DNA of 64,000 nt from Spirochaetales bacterium (GCA_016928415.1 JAFGKU010000131.1:1-64000), one strand, 5' to 3'; shown: positions 36,777-46,723, numbered from the stretch's first letter. Translations and numbers: made by a program. Notes: generated by a model from the sequence alone, not told the origin.

Positions 36777-37796
36777 TCAATCCTCCTTCAACCTGTTATA
36801 AACCTCGCAGGGATTGGCAATACCCGGCACGCAGGCCGATACGCAACGGCCGCAGCCGACGCATGATATTTCCCCGACCTTTTCGGCGACATACTTGCCT
36901 TTCCTGTAGTACCGGTGCCTGTACCTTTCCTCTTTTGTCTTCCTGAAGTTATGGCCTCCCGCCACAAGCGCAAACCTCTCCAGCATGCATCCATCCCAGG
37001 ACCTGATTCTTTTTCCCGAGGACAAGTCCCATTCCGCCTCATCCTGTACGTCGAAGCAATAGCAGGTGGGACAAACCATGACGCAGGAGCCGCAGGAAAA
37101 ACAGAGTTCGGCTTTTTCCGCCCAAACGGGATGTTCCCTGCTTTTATCCAGAAGCCCGGGTATTTCTGACAGGGACGGTTTCAACGGATAGGCCCTTAAA
37201 CGGGACTTATTCTCTTCCCAGACCTTGTGGCGGCTGTCTACCAACGCCATTTCAGCGGTCACCAGCCCGCTCATGCCCTTGATCAATTCCTTGCCCTTTC
37301 CCGTTCTCACATCCACAACATAGGATGAGTCCACTTTGGTCAGGAGAATATCGTATTCTCCCTCAATTACCGCCGTATTCATGTTTCCCGAAAAATTATG
37401 CGCGGACGGTGTCTGGACATCCAAAGCCACAATCGTCGCGTTATTTCTCCTCGTCATGTAATGGATGTCATTATTATCACTGGAAAAAATTTTGTCCATC
37501 TGGCGGATGGCCGCAAGATCATAGGGATGAACGCCAAAAAGAACAAACGGCTTTTCATCAACCACGCTGTCATATTTCTGCCCCTTGTAGGAAAGTAATG
37601 TTTCCTTCGGGGGAAGAAAATATTTTTTGGGGGGCAGGATCGTAACATCGTAATCCAGCCGCAGGGAAGAGGAATCGTTTAACGCATTAAAAGCAAAACG
37701 GTCTCCCTTCGCCTGAACCCCATAGACGGTGACCTTGGAAAGCAAGTGGTCGACCCATTGCCGTAAATCTTCCTCGCTCATCTTGTAATAACTCAT
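36777..37796 (-). CDS. hydB: Hydrogenase beta subunit, 4Fe-4S protein
   Basis: A 339-residue subunit with two C-terminal [4Fe-4S] motifs: CFSCGSCVMVCPTCYC and CVGCGRCVSACVPGIANPC. It resembles anaerobic sulfite reductase subunit A and the sulfhydrogenase beta subunit. It is first in the operon, one base before the gamma gene. It links the FAD subunit with the hydrogenase core, and in relatives it is implicated in polysulfide reduction. Confidence 0.9.
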   Translation of the reverse strand: MSYYKMSEEDLRQWVDHLLSKVTVYGVQAKGDRFAFNALNDSSSLRLDYDVTILPPKKYFLPPKETLLSYKGQKYDSVVDEKPFVLFGVHPYDLAAIRQMDKIFSSDNNDIHYMTRRNNATIVALDVQTPSAHNFSGNMNTAVIEGEYDILLTKVDSSYVVDVRTGKGKELIKGMSGLVTAEMALVDSRHKVWEENKSRLRAYPLKPSLSEIPGLLDKSREHPVWAEKAELCFSCGSCVMVCPTCYCFDVQDEAEWDLSSGKRIRSWDGCMLERFALVAGGHNFRKTKEERYRHRYYRKGKYVAEKVGEISCVGCGRCVSACVPGIANPCEVYNRLKED

Positions 37797-38123
37797 TCTT
37801 TTAGCCCCTCCTGTTTCAATACCCGTTTCATGGGAAAAATATATTGGCGTTTCATTTAAAATAACTCCACCGGATGTTCGCGATATGGTACCGGACCAGC
37901 GATATATTTTTAATCCATAGTGCCCTTAATACGTTAATCTTGTGATCGAATACCGGTAAAAATAAGAATAACTGCCTGTTCGATGGACAATTAAACATGC
38001 CATTCAACAACCATCCAATGCCTCATTATATTCATAATTAAAAAATTGTACAAGTAGGTTTGGAAATTTATAGCCAATAATAACCAATTCCCCCTAATCC
38101 TGCTGTTTCAATCAAAATTCATA
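37797..38123. other. Non-coding region with a hydrogenase promoter
   Basis: No gene is seen in 327 bases. The visible signal is a minus-strand promoter for the hydrogenase operon (see separate entry), which would give a leader of about 220 nt. A TGTGA half site (TTGTGATCGAATACC, near 37939) resembles a half Crp site, but no partner half is present at the right distance. Confidence 0.4.
38025..38053 (-). promoter_or_regulatory. Promoter of the [NiFe] hydrogenase operon
   Basis: On the minus strand TTGTAC (38048-38053), 17 bases, TATAAT (38025-38030). The -10 is perfect. The long leader before hydB leaves room for extra regulation. Confidence 0.5.
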
Positions 38124-39602
38124 TTATTCCTGAATTTCCGCCGCCCTCATCAATGGGAACAATACAACTTCCCTCAGGTTTTCCTGATTTGTAAGCAGGG
38201 CAATGAAACGGTCAATGCCCATTCCCCAGCCGGAAATAGGGGGCATGCCGTACTCCATGCATTGAATGAAATCCTCTTCCATGATCATGGCTTCTTCATC
38301 TCCCTTTAACCTTGCTTCGGCCTGCTTAAGGAGCCTTTCCCGCTGGTCCACCGGGTCTATCAGTTCGGAATACGCATTGACGATTTCCCAGGAATTAACG
38401 ACCAGCTGAAAGCGGTCGGTGACAAGAGGATTTTCATCATTTTTCCTGGCGAGCGGAGACAATTCAATCGGATGATGGATCAGGAACTGCGGATTTATCA
38501 TCTCGGGCCTGGCCACTTTTTTATAAAGCTGGTCAATAAGGTTTCCCCTTCCTATTTTTTTGAAATCCACTTCCTCGAGAACGATATTCTTGTCCTTGAT
38601 CGCCTGAACGAGCTGGTCCTTTTCAGGGCAGCTGTTAATATCAATATCCGCATGCTTTATAATTAATTCCCTGAAGCTGTGGACCGGCCACTCCCCGGAA
38701 AAATCAATTTTTACACCGCCGTATTCAATTTGAAGCGAACCGGTAACATTCTGCAGAACCTGTTTGACAAGTTTTTCGGTGAACGCCATATTGTCCCGGT
38801 AGTTCCAGAAAGCGGCGTAAAATTCAAGCAATGTAAATTCCTGCAGGTGGCTTGCGTCTATCCCTTCGTTTCGGAAACAACGTGCAAACTCGTATACCCG
38901 TTCAAATCCTCCCGCGATACACCTTTTCAAATACGTTTCCGGCGCTATCCTTAAATAAAAATCGGCATCCAGGGCATTATGATGGGTTTTAAAAGGCTTG
39001 GCCATCGCACCCGAAGGTTTGGCCTGCAAGACCGGGGTTTCCACTTCAACAAAATCATTGGATTCCAGGAAATTACGTATTTCCTTCATCACCTTCATTC
39101 TTTTCCTGAAGCGGTCCCTGGTATCCTCGTTCATGATCAGGTCCAGGTACCTCTGACGGGACTTTGATTCCAGGTCTGTAAGTCCATGGAATTTTTCAGG
39201 CAAAGGCCTTATTGACTTGGACAGCAGCTTGTAGGATTCAACCCGCAGGGTCATCTCCCCCTTTTCGGTTTTGAAAATTTCTCCCTTGACCCAGATAAAA
39301 TCACCGACATCAATCATCTTTTTGAAAAAATTATATGTTTCCTCACCGAGATCATTTTTTGTGAGCGCAATTTGAAATTTAGTGTCAAAGTCCTGGATGG
39401 TGGCAAAAATAAGCTTTCCGAAAACCCTTTTCAACATCAATCTTCCAGCCAGCTCGACATATTTCGTGCCGACTTCCAGGGCCGTCGCCTGCCTGATCGT
39501 GTGTGTTTTATCGGCCTTATCTAAATACGGATTGATACTCTGGCCCCTGATTGACGTGATTTTTTCGATTCTGATATCTCTTTCGTCCGTAGTGCTTGAC
39601 AT
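38124..39602 (-). CDS. lysS: Lysyl-tRNA synthetase, class II
   Basis: Charges tRNA-Lys with lysine. An N-terminal OB-fold anticodon domain precedes a class II catalytic core with motif 2 FRNEGIDASHLQEFT and motif 3 GMGIDRFIALLTNQENLREVV. Length (492 residues) is normal for class II LysS, and the ending GIDRFIA...FPLMR is characteristic. It stands between the hydrogenase operon and the WD40 gene, transcribed on the minus strand. No tRNA gene is near. Confidence 0.96.
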   Translation of the reverse strand: MSSTTDERDIRIEKITSIRGQSINPYLDKADKTHTIRQATALEVGTKYVELAGRLMLKRVFGKLIFATIQDFDTKFQIALTKNDLGEETYNFFKKMIDVGDFIWVKGEIFKTEKGEMTLRVESYKLLSKSIRPLPEKFHGLTDLESKSRQRYLDLIMNEDTRDRFRKRMKVMKEIRNFLESNDFVEVETPVLQAKPSGAMAKPFKTHHNALDADFYLRIAPETYLKRCIAGGFERVYEFARCFRNEGIDASHLQEFTLLEFYAAFWNYRDNMAFTEKLVKQVLQNVTGSLQIEYGGVKIDFSGEWPVHSFRELIIKHADIDINSCPEKDQLVQAIKDKNIVLEEVDFKKIGRGNLIDQLYKKVARPEMINPQFLIHHPIELSPLARKNDENPLVTDRFQLVVNSWEIVNAYSELIDPVDQRERLLKQAEARLKGDEEAMIMEEDFIQCMEYGMPPISGWGMGIDRFIALLTNQENLREVVLFPLMRAAEIQE

Positions 39603-39672
39603 CTTATAATCCTTAAATATAGTGTGATGCGGCTATCTTATACAATTTCAGCAGGTTAAGTCAAGATGCATG

Positions 39673-42600
39673 CTAATGCACGGGAAAACCGAACTTCTGA
39701 TATATGTTGTCTCGGTCGACGGTAGGATGTTGAAGATAACCGCTGGCAGTGGGGACCGCTTTAATGACAAACTCCCTTAATTCATCGACGGAGACAAGAC
39801 CGTCTTTATCATAATCCGCTCTCCCGTCCGTCAATCCGTTCAATATTTCCTCCGTAAATATCCCGTTTTTAAACTCCCTGTTTTCATAGGAGAATTCCCC
39901 GCCCCGGGAGGATGAAAAAACGATGGCACCGGACCGGCGCAATAAATCATTATAAATATAACGCTCTTTTTCATACAGGTAATCCCTTTTGTCCTTGTTT
40001 GGGGCGGCACTATCCTTCGGTATCACTTTAAGCCCTCTCGTCGTCCTCGGTTTTATACCGCGGGCACCTGCGGATTCATAATACCGGTCCGCAACACGGT
40101 CCTCAACTTCTCCCGATTCGCACGTGTCCATTAAAAAAAGCTTGTTCCTCGGCGCTATTCCCTGTAGAAGTCCTTCGATCAGCTCGAAATCGGCCGCGGT
40201 GTTCCCAAGGTCTTTGATATCACTCCCATAAGTAAGGTAATAGTAAGTGGCCTGAGGGTCACTGTCGTGAACTCCGTGCCCGGCTATAAAAAGAACCAGG
40301 GTATCATCCACCCTCGAACCATCCAGAAACGACTTGACGGATTTTATATTATTTACCGTAACATCCTCATTTATGAAAATTTTAGTGAATACGTTGTCGA
40401 AATAATGACCCGGTATTTTCCTGAAATAATTGTCGAGGTCCTTGACGTCCTGGTGGGCATATTCCAGATTCAGCGTCTTATCCTTGTATTCGGATACCCC
40501 GAACCCGATGAAATAAAGGTTCCTTTTCGCCTTCTTTTTATTCACCGCATACGTGACATCACGGAAAGATTCCGCTCCCTTTGCATTGAAACAGGAAACT
40601 TCCACCTTGTTATTCCCGGATTGCAGCGTGATTTTTTCCGTGATTGTGCTTTTATTACCGCTTGCCGTCTTTCCGGCTGCGCCGAACTCGGGAACATCGT
40701 TGACATAAATATTATAGCTTGCAAGGCCGTACTTCGCATCCGAAAGGGTAAATGTCAGCTCCATTTCACTTTCATCCTGTTTCGCGGTATTGATTTCGGC
40801 GGACGGTACGTGGTATTCATTCATATTCCCGTCACCGGAAAGGCCAAACCGCTTAAGCCGTTTCCCGTGCATGTTGGCATAATGTTCGATCAAAACATTG
40901 TTCGACGGGTCGATCTTTTCCAGGATGAGGTCAGGCCTGTTGTTCATCACGGCAAATTGATCTATGTTCCAGACATTGTTCCCCTGCACCATGGCGACAA
41001 TCTCGCCGCCGTTCGCCGAGGCGTCCCAAAAGCCGCCGCTGTTGTAAATCATCCATTCGGAATCATGCTTGTCGACCGAGAACGCGGTCCATTCGCCGGA
41101 ATCCACGTCCCATACTCTCAGGGTACCGTCCATGGAACCGGTTATGATTGATTTGCCGGATTTCGCAAACGCTATTTTATCCACCAGCGAATCCAGGTGG
41201 CCTGAAAATGTTTTCAATACCCTGCCGGTACTGAAATCGATAATACTGAACGTGTTATTCATGTATCCCACCGCCACGGTTTTCCCGTCCGGGCTGAAAG
41301 CCACCGTGTCGGTAAAATTTCCGGTCATGGTTTTCATGCATGCGCCGCTGCCCAGGTCCCAGAACTGCAGGAATCCGTACCTGGAACCGGTGACGGCGAA
41401 TTTACTGTCAGGAGAGAAATCGATGGAATTAATAACGACATACTCATGGTCCTGCAGTGTTTTCAATTCCTTCCCTGAGGCGGCATCCCACAATATCAGT
41501 TTCCTGTCCCAGCCGGCGGACAGAACCAGGGCGCCGTCTTTTGAATAAGCGACGCTCGATATGGCGGATGTATGGCCCCGTAATGTTTTAACCGGTATTT
41601 TCGAATCGATGTCCCATATCCTGATCGTTTTGTCCGACGAACCGGAAAGGAAATTCCTGTTATTTGGATGAAGGTCCACACCGGTTACCCGGTCCGTATG
41701 ACCGGAAAAAACCTTCTTCTGCTCCCCCGTTTCAATGTCCCACAATATTATGCTCTTATTCCACGAACCGGATAAGACGAACGTGTTGTCGCTTGAAATG
41801 GATAGACCACCGATCCTGTCCTTGTGTCCGGAAAATGTCCGTACCTTTTTCAGCAGTTTAAGGTCCCACAGGGTGATCGATTTATTTTGACTCGCAACGG
41901 CGGCAAACCTGCCATCACTGGAAACGGCTGTTTTTTCAATCCAGCCGCTATGACCGGTGAATTCCTTCTCAAACTCCTTATCCATGACATTCCAGAGTTT
42001 GATTGTATGATCGTAGGAAGCGGAGACAAAGGATTGACCGTCACCGAAGAAGGCGCTGGAGAACACCGTTCCCTCATGGCCCTTGTATGTCCCGATTATT
42101 TTACCGGTAATAAAATCCCATGTTTTCAAGGTATTATCATTGGAGCCGGAAAGTATTAAGGCGGAATCCTTTGATAGCTTTACCGTATTTACCCAGTTCA
42201 AATGGCCTCTATAGGTTTTTATCAGTTTACCCGTCCCGACATCCCAGGCCTTTACCATTTTATCACGGGACCCGGAAACGAGTGTCTTTCCATCCGGGGA
42301 AAGGTCCACCGAGGTTACCTGGTCCATATGGCCTGTAAAGGTTTTCAGTTCTTTGCCGGACCCGACATCCCAGAGCCTGATCGTTTTATCCATTGAACCC
42401 GATGCAATCATGCTGTCATCCCCGGATATATCAACAGACATCACACCGCCCGTATGCCCTTCAAATACGCGGATCTGTTTACCTGAACCGGTTTCCCATA
42501 ACCTGATCGTTTTATCCAATGATGCGGATATTATGTATTTTCCATCGGAAGAAAAGACGGCCCGCCTTATATCGAATGTATGCCCCTTGAATGAACGGAC

Positions 42601-43014
42601 CAGCGTGCCGCTGTCATCGTCCCAGAGCCTCAAGACACCGCCCGTACCGCCGGAAACGATGAACCTGCCGTCCCTGGAGAACGCAACGGACATGACAGGG
42701 CTATTATCCTCATTTTGCTTTCCCGTAATATGTTTGAAGGTTCTTATCTCTTTTCCCGATTTGATGTCCCAGAGCTTTATCGTGGTATCGTTCGATCCCG
42801 ATACGATATACTTTTCGTCCGGAGATATATCGACCGAGTAAACGCCGCCCGAATGCCCCAGTTGGACATAGATATACGGTGTATTCCCGTTGCTGAGTAT
42901 ACTTGAAACCTGGCCCTCGGATTGCCCGGTCCCCTTATCCACGGAAATACAACTTAGCAGGAAAAAAAGTATAACAAGCAATGGAATAAGTGTATTAATA
43001 AAAAAAGTTTTCAT
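39673..43014 (-). CDS. Lipoprotein with 14 WD40 repeats and caspase-like protease domain
   Basis: A 1113-residue protein with a lipoprotein signal (lipobox LLSC). Residues to about 665 hold 14 consecutive WD40-type repeats, each ending in the W-D signature such as TIKLWD and TIRIWD, enough for two 7-bladed propellers. A beta linker and a C-terminal caspase-like (C14/metacaspase) domain follow, with catalytic His913 (FIAGHGVHD) and Cys965 (LMDTCESGE). Near the end, DYDKDGLVSVDEL resembles an EF-hand. Such proteins may act as proteolytic switches controlled by propeller-bound partners. The start MKTFFINT lies immediately after a promoter and has no ribosome site; a longer frame would begin inside the -35 region. 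Confidence 0.88.
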   Translation of the reverse strand: MKTFFINTLIPLLVILFFLLSCISVDKGTGQSEGQVSSILSNGNTPYIYVQLGHSGGVYSVDISPDEKYIVSGSNDTTIKLWDIKSGKEIRTFKHITGKQNEDNSPVMSVAFSRDGRFIVSGGTGGVLRLWDDDSGTLVRSFKGHTFDIRRAVFSSDGKYIISASLDKTIRLWETGSGKQIRVFEGHTGGVMSVDISGDDSMIASGSMDKTIRLWDVGSGKELKTFTGHMDQVTSVDLSPDGKTLVSGSRDKMVKAWDVGTGKLIKTYRGHLNWVNTVKLSKDSALILSGSNDNTLKTWDFITGKIIGTYKGHEGTVFSSAFFGDGQSFVSASYDHTIKLWNVMDKEFEKEFTGHSGWIEKTAVSSDGRFAAVASQNKSITLWDLKLLKKVRTFSGHKDRIGGLSISSDNTFVLSGSWNKSIILWDIETGEQKKVFSGHTDRVTGVDLHPNNRNFLSGSSDKTIRIWDIDSKIPVKTLRGHTSAISSVAYSKDGALVLSAGWDRKLILWDAASGKELKTLQDHEYVVINSIDFSPDSKFAVTGSRYGFLQFWDLGSGACMKTMTGNFTDTVAFSPDGKTVAVGYMNNTFSIIDFSTGRVLKTFSGHLDSLVDKIAFAKSGKSIITGSMDGTLRVWDVDSGEWTAFSVDKHDSEWMIYNSGGFWDASANGGEIVAMVQGNNVWNIDQFAVMNNRPDLILEKIDPSNNVLIEHYANMHGKRLKRFGLSGDGNMNEYHVPSAEINTAKQDESEMELTFTLSDAKYGLASYNIYVNDVPEFGAAGKTASGNKSTITEKITLQSGNNKVEVSCFNAKGAESFRDVTYAVNKKKAKRNLYFIGFGVSEYKDKTLNLEYAHQDVKDLDNYFRKIPGHYFDNVFTKIFINEDVTVNNIKSVKSFLDGSRVDDTLVLFIAGHGVHDSDPQATYYYLTYGSDIKDLGNTAADFELIEGLLQGIAPRNKLFLMDTCESGEVEDRVADRYYESAGARGIKPRTTRGLKVIPKDSAAPNKDKRDYLYEKERYIYNDLLRRSGAIVFSSSRGGEFSYENREFKNGIFTEEILNGLTDGRADYDKDGLVSVDELREFVIKAVPTASGYLQHPTVDRDNIYQKFGFPVH

Positions 43015-43021
43015 AACAAAA

Positions 43022-43050
43022 ATGATAATCCAATACAGAGTCCGCGTCAA
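43022..43050 (-). promoter_or_regulatory. Promoter of the WD40-caspase gene, probably leaderless
   Basis: Minus strand TTGACG (43045-43050), 17 bases, TATCAT (43022-43027). The ATG at 43014 follows the -10 by 7 bases, so transcription would begin at or within a base or two of the start codon. Confidence 0.5.
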
Positions 43051-43154
43051 ATATTTATAGTGACCTGCCGCCTTGAAGGCGGGGGAAATCCCGTTATTCT
43101 CGGCACTTGTCTTTTTGGTGCAATATGGCCGCTTATTGAATCGCCAGTTTTGTT

Positions 43155-43889
43155 TTATACCGTTACCGCCTCATCCTCTTCAAGGATAAGCAGTATTTTG
43201 GGGTCCAGCTTAAGATGCAGGTCCCCGATTGACCGGATGTCATGATCTTTAAGCAGTTCCAGTCTGATAAGGCCTTTTTCGGGCTTAAGAATAATGACGA
43301 TGCTGATGTGGTCTAAATACGGCTGCAATACCTCGGGGACTTCACCTTTACCGGCGGGGAGTTCATCATCCTGCAGGGTGGCACTGAACCAGATTTCCAG
43401 ACCCAATTCCTCTGCAAAATCTTTTATGCCCTTCAGGTCTTCAACGGTACTTTTCCTGAAATCATACCCGTCGATAATGATGCAATCCGCGGCAAAGGCG
43501 CCGTCCCTGATCATGGAGCGGATGCTTCGTGTCACCTGTCCCGTTGTTACACCATTCTGGTTGAAATTCATGATGACACGGCGCCTTATGATTTCATCGT
43601 GAATATCCATTGCGTCGGCAAGTTTTTTTCTTCTCGATATTTCGGAAAAAATGTCCTCATACCAGGCGATGATGTGCTGTGTGCTGCTGGCAAAGGATAC
43701 ATGGATTATATGCTTCCCCTGGAACAGCTGGTCCGTTGCCAGATGCACCAGGCACGCCGTTTTACCGATCCCTTTTTTGGCGGCGATCACGCCGATATTG
43801 CCTTTCCCCACGCCGCCGTGCGTGGATTTTTCCAGGATCCTCAATGGACTTCTTTTTATTAATTCCGCCTTCAACATATGCTTGGACAC
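43155..43889 (-). CDS. RecA/DnaB-like P-loop ATPase of unknown role
   Basis: A 244-residue protein with Walker A AAKKGIGKTACLVHL and a Walker B-like CIIIDGYDF. The overall pattern (IGVIAAKKGIGKTA, HIIHVSF, DCIIIDGYD) is that of a RecA-fold ATPase like KaiC or DnaB. The GTG start with AAAGGA directly before it is close to the ribosome site; an ATG 12 bases further on is also possible. The gene follows the EF-G stop by 4 bases, so it is co-transcribed with fusA. Function unknown. Confidence 0.75.
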   Translation of the reverse strand: MSKHMLKAELIKRSPLRILEKSTHGGVGKGNIGVIAAKKGIGKTACLVHLATDQLFQGKHIIHVSFASSTQHIIAWYEDIFSEISRRKKLADAMDIHDEIIRRRVIMNFNQNGVTTGQVTRSIRSMIRDGAFAADCIIIDGYDFRKSTVEDLKGIKDFAEELGLEIWFSATLQDDELPAGKGEVPEVLQPYLDHISIVIILKPEKGLIRLELLKDHDIRSIGDLHLKLDPKILLILEEDEAVTV

Positions 43890-43893
43890 TCCT

Positions 43894-45963
43894 TTATTTC
43901 TGTTTTTGATATTCCTTGATTAAATTCTCGGAAAGACCTGCCGGAACCCGGCCGTATTTGGCAAATTCCATGGTGAACTCGGCTTTCCCCTGCGTGATCG
44001 ACCTCAACGCGGTGGAATAACCGAACATTTCCTGAAGGGGAACTTCCGCTTCAATTCGTGAAAAATGCGTATCTTCGATTGTACTGACTATTAATCCCCG
44101 TCTCTGGTTGAGGCTCGAAAAAACATTGCCCTGGAATTCGGAAGGGGTTTCGACACTTACTTTCATGACCGGTTCCAGGATTTCCGGTTTGGCTTTGAAA
44201 TACACTTCACGGAAAGCGCCGATGGCCGCCATCTGGAACGCCAGGTCCGAAGAATCCACCGGGTGGTGCGTCCCGTCATTGATTGTCACTTTAACACCTA
44301 CAATGGGGAACCCGATCAGTGTCCCTTTATCAAGGCATTTACGGAATCCCTTCTCACAGGAGGGAATGAATTCACGCGGGATGACGCCTCCCTTGGTAGC
44401 ATCCGCAAACTCGAAATCGGCATCTTTTGTCGGTTCCAGTATGCCGGCAATCCGTGCGTACTGGCCCTGTCCGCCGGACTGCTTCTTGTGCGTATAATCG
44501 AAGGATACCTGCTGCGTGATCGATTCACGGTAGGCAACCTGCGGTCTTCCCACGTCCAGTTCAACCTTGTATTCGCGTCGCATTCTTTCTATATAAACAT
44601 CGAGATGGAGTTCTCCCATTCCCCTGATGATCGTTTCATTCGATTCATCGTCAACGTATGTCTGAAAGGTGGGATCTTCCCTCGTGAAACGGGTCAATGC
44701 CTTGGCAAGATTGTCCTCCGACTTTTTATCCTTGGTTTTGACAGCCAATGAAATAACAGGCTGGGGCACGAACATCGAGGTCATGGCATAGTTCAGCTTT
44801 TCACCGGTAAACGTGTCCCCTGAATTGCATTCAACACCAAAGAGGGCAATGATATCACCGCATTCGGCCGTATCGATCTCTTCCATGTTATCCGCATGCA
44901 TTCTCACAAGGCGGCCGACCCTGATCTTTCGCTGAGCCCTCGTGTTGTACAGTTCCATTCCTTTTTTGATCATGCCCTGGTATATCCTCAAGTAGGTTAA
45001 CTGGCCGTACTGGCCGTCTTCAAGCTTGAAGGCGAGTGAAATGGTGGGAAGGTCGTTTTCCGGTTTCAGGGCAACCTTTTCCTCGTTCTTATCCAGATTA
45101 AATGCCTCGTACTCCGTATCCAGCGGCGAAGGCAGGTATTTCACCACCGCGTCCATCAGCAACTGGACTCCCTTGTTTTTAAACGCCGTTCCCAGGAATA
45201 CGGGGGTGAGTTTCCTGGCAAGCACGCCTGAACGGACTGCGGAATATATCTGCTCAGCCGTTTCCTTTCCCTCAAGGAAGTGTTCGGCCAGTTCATCGCA
45301 AAACATGGAAACGGCATCCACCAGCTCTTCCCTCCTGGCCGTTGCCTCGGGAACAAGTTCCGCCGGTATCTCCTCCTCACGGATGATATCACCGCCCGGC
45401 CCGTCAAAATAAACCGCTTTCATCGTAATCAGGTCCACGATGCCCTCGAATTTATCCTCCAGGCCGATGGGAATCTGCATTAAAACGGCATTATGCCCCA
45501 ACTTGTCGTAAAGCTGCTCTTTTACCTTGTACGGATCGGCTCCAACCCTGTCGCATTTGTTGATAAAGGCGAGATTGGGAACCCCGTACCTCTTCAGCTG
45601 CCTGTCAACCGTGATTGACTGGGACTGAACACCTCCCACGGCACAGAGCACCAGGATAGCCCCGTCAAGAACACGGAGGGCCCTTTCCACCTCAATCGTG
45701 AAATCGACATGGCCCGGGGTATCTATGATATTGATGGAACAGTCCTTCCAGGTTACATTGGTTGCCGCGGACGCGATTGTAATTCCCCTTTCCTTTTCCA
45801 GTTCCATGGAATCCATTGTGGCGCCGACGCCGTCCTTGCCACGCACCTCGTGCATGGCATGTATTTTCTTGCAATAATAAAGCATTCTCTCCGTCAGGGT
45901 GGTTTTTCCGGAGTCTATGTGGGCGCTGATCCCGATATTTCTCATATTTTTTGTGGCACTCAT
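43894..45963 (-). CDS. fusA: Elongation factor G, mitochondrial/spirochaete-like type
   Basis: A translational GTPase that moves tRNA and mRNA through the ribosome and may aid ribosome recycling. G1 is [16 protein letters not shown]3 DTPGHVDF and G4 NKCD. Domains II-V follow ([19 protein letters not shown], and [21 protein letters not shown]). The S in AHIDSGKT and the overall form are closer to the mitochondrial EF-G1/spd-type EF-G subgroup (known from spirochaetes, planctomycetes and deltaproteobacteria) than to typical bacterial FusA. The start [11 protein letters not shown] has AGGTAA upstream; a longer frame has no support. Promoter TTGACT-17-TAAATT lies about 70-95 bases upstream. Confidence 0.93.
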   Translation of the reverse strand: MSATKNMRNIGISAHIDSGKTTLTERMLYYCKKIHAMHEVRGKDGVGATMDSMELEKERGITIASAATNVTWKDCSINIIDTPGHVDFTIEVERALRVLDGAILVLCAVGGVQSQSITVDRQLKRYGVPNLAFINKCDRVGADPYKVKEQLYDKLGHNAVLMQIPIGLEDKFEGIVDLITMKAVYFDGPGGDIIREEEIPAELVPEATARREELVDAVSMFCDELAEHFLEGKETAEQIYSAVRSGVLARKLTPVFLGTAFKNKGVQLLMDAVVKYLPSPLDTEYEAFNLDKNEEKVALKPENDLPTISLAFKLEDGQYGQLTYLRIYQGMIKKGMELYNTRAQRKIRVGRLVRMHADNMEEIDTAECGDIIALFGVECNSGDTFTGEKLNYAMTSMFVPQPVISLAVKTKDKKSEDNLAKALTRFTREDPTFQTYVDDESNETIIRGMGELHLDVYIERMRREYKVELDVGRPQVAYRESITQQVSFDYTHKKQSGGQGQYARIAGILEPTKDADFEFADATKGGVIPREFIPSCEKGFRKCLDKGTLIGFPIVGVKVTINDGTHHPVDSSDLAFQMAAIGAFREVYFKAKPEILEPVMKVSVETPSEFQGNVFSSLNQRRGLIVSTIEDTHFSRIEAEVPLQEMFGYSTALRSITQGKAEFTMEFAKYGRVPAGLSENLIKEYQKQK

Positions 45964-46030
45964 AATATTACCTGTTTTACCTCTTTTTCGAAATAATAGT
46001 TGTTGCATTAATTATTATACGTGAGTGGAG

Positions 46031-46059
46031 AATTTAATAATAAAAATCAAGAAAGTCAA
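46031..46059 (-). promoter_or_regulatory. Promoter of the fusA unit
   Basis: Minus strand TTGACT (46054-46059), 17 bases, TAAATT (46031-46036). It lies just after the end of the NuoG-like gene. Confidence 0.45.
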
Positions 46060-46117
46060 GAAAATAGATGTAAATAAATTCAAGTTGTCACATATATTGG
46101 ATACAAACCCCTGCCGA

Positions 46118-46723
46118 TTATTCCGCTTCTTCGACGGTGATTGTTTTCGTGGGGCAGACGTAAGCGCAGGACCCGCACCCTATGCATTTGCTGGCCACCT
46201 TTCTGAACGGACTGGTTACCACCCGCTGGACACCCCTTGTTTCAAAACTGAGCGCGTGGCGTTCGGTAATTTCGGCGCACACACGCACGCAGAGCCCGCA
46301 GAGCACGCAGTTCGTCTCCTTTACCCGGGGAGCGCGATTAAGCAGGTAGTCCCTCACCACATCGTCATTTTCCCCGGAAAAAACGCCGTACTCTTCAGCC
46401 ATCCGCCTGATGACTTCGGAATCGGGGCACCTGGATAGCATCAATTCAATAATGAATACCCTGGCCTTTTTAACGGTTTCCGATTCCGTATCGACGACCA
46501 TGTTGTCATCGATAATGGTTGAACAGGCCGGCATCAGCCGCGGGGGCGCCTTTGACTCCCTGTGCGACACCTCCACAAGGCAGACCCGGCATCCGGAGTA
46601 TGCCGAAAGCATTTTATGGTAACAAAGCGTGGGAATCCTGACTCCCGCCTTTTGAGCGCAGGTCAATACGGTAGTGTTCTCCTCCGCCTCAACGGGATTT
46701 CCGTTCAATATAATTGTCTTCAT
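46118..46723 (-). CDS. Short NuoG/HoxU-like iron-sulfur protein lacking the H-cluster domain
   Basis: A 201-residue electron-transfer subunit. An N-terminal plant-type [2Fe-2S] domain uses the cysteines in LCYHKMLSAYSGCRVCLVE plus a later ACS. Two C-terminal [4Fe-4S] motifs follow: CVLCGLCVRVCAE and CIGCGSCAYVCPTKT. In NuoG and HndD a His-Cys3 cluster (H-x3-C-x2-C-x5-C) normally lies between; here the region reads MLSRCPDSEVIRRM and does not have it. The catalytic domain that follows in HndD-type [FeFe] hydrogenases is also absent, and the protein ends right after the ferredoxin part. The start is the ATG sharing one base with the upstream NuoF-like gene's stop. It is the last gene of the 16-gene run. 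Confidence 0.85.
   Translation of the reverse strand: MKTIILNGNPVEAEENTTVLTCAQKAGVRIPTLCYHKMLSAYSGCRVCLVEVSHRESKAPPRLMPACSTIIDDNMVVDTESETVKKARVFIIELMLSRCPDSEVIRRMAEEYGVFSGENDDVVRDYLLNRAPRVKETNCVLCGLCVRVCAEITERHALSFETRGVQRVVTSPFRKVASKCIGCGSCAYVCPTKTITVEEAE

Noticed and set aside
35939-37796. Anaerobic sulfite reductase subunits A and B
   Set aside because: The two proteins match that family, but the next genes are [NiFe] hydrogenase subunits in sulfhydrogenase order and no sulfite reductase C subunit is present.
37797-38123. A full Crp site before the hydrogenase operon
   Set aside because: Only one TGTGA half is visible; the second half at the needed spacing is absent.
46118-46723. [FeFe] hydrogenase catalytic subunit at the end of the Hnd-like set
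   Set aside because: The gene ends after its ferredoxin motifs; no H-cluster motifs occur here or in the following bases, which are the fusA promoter.
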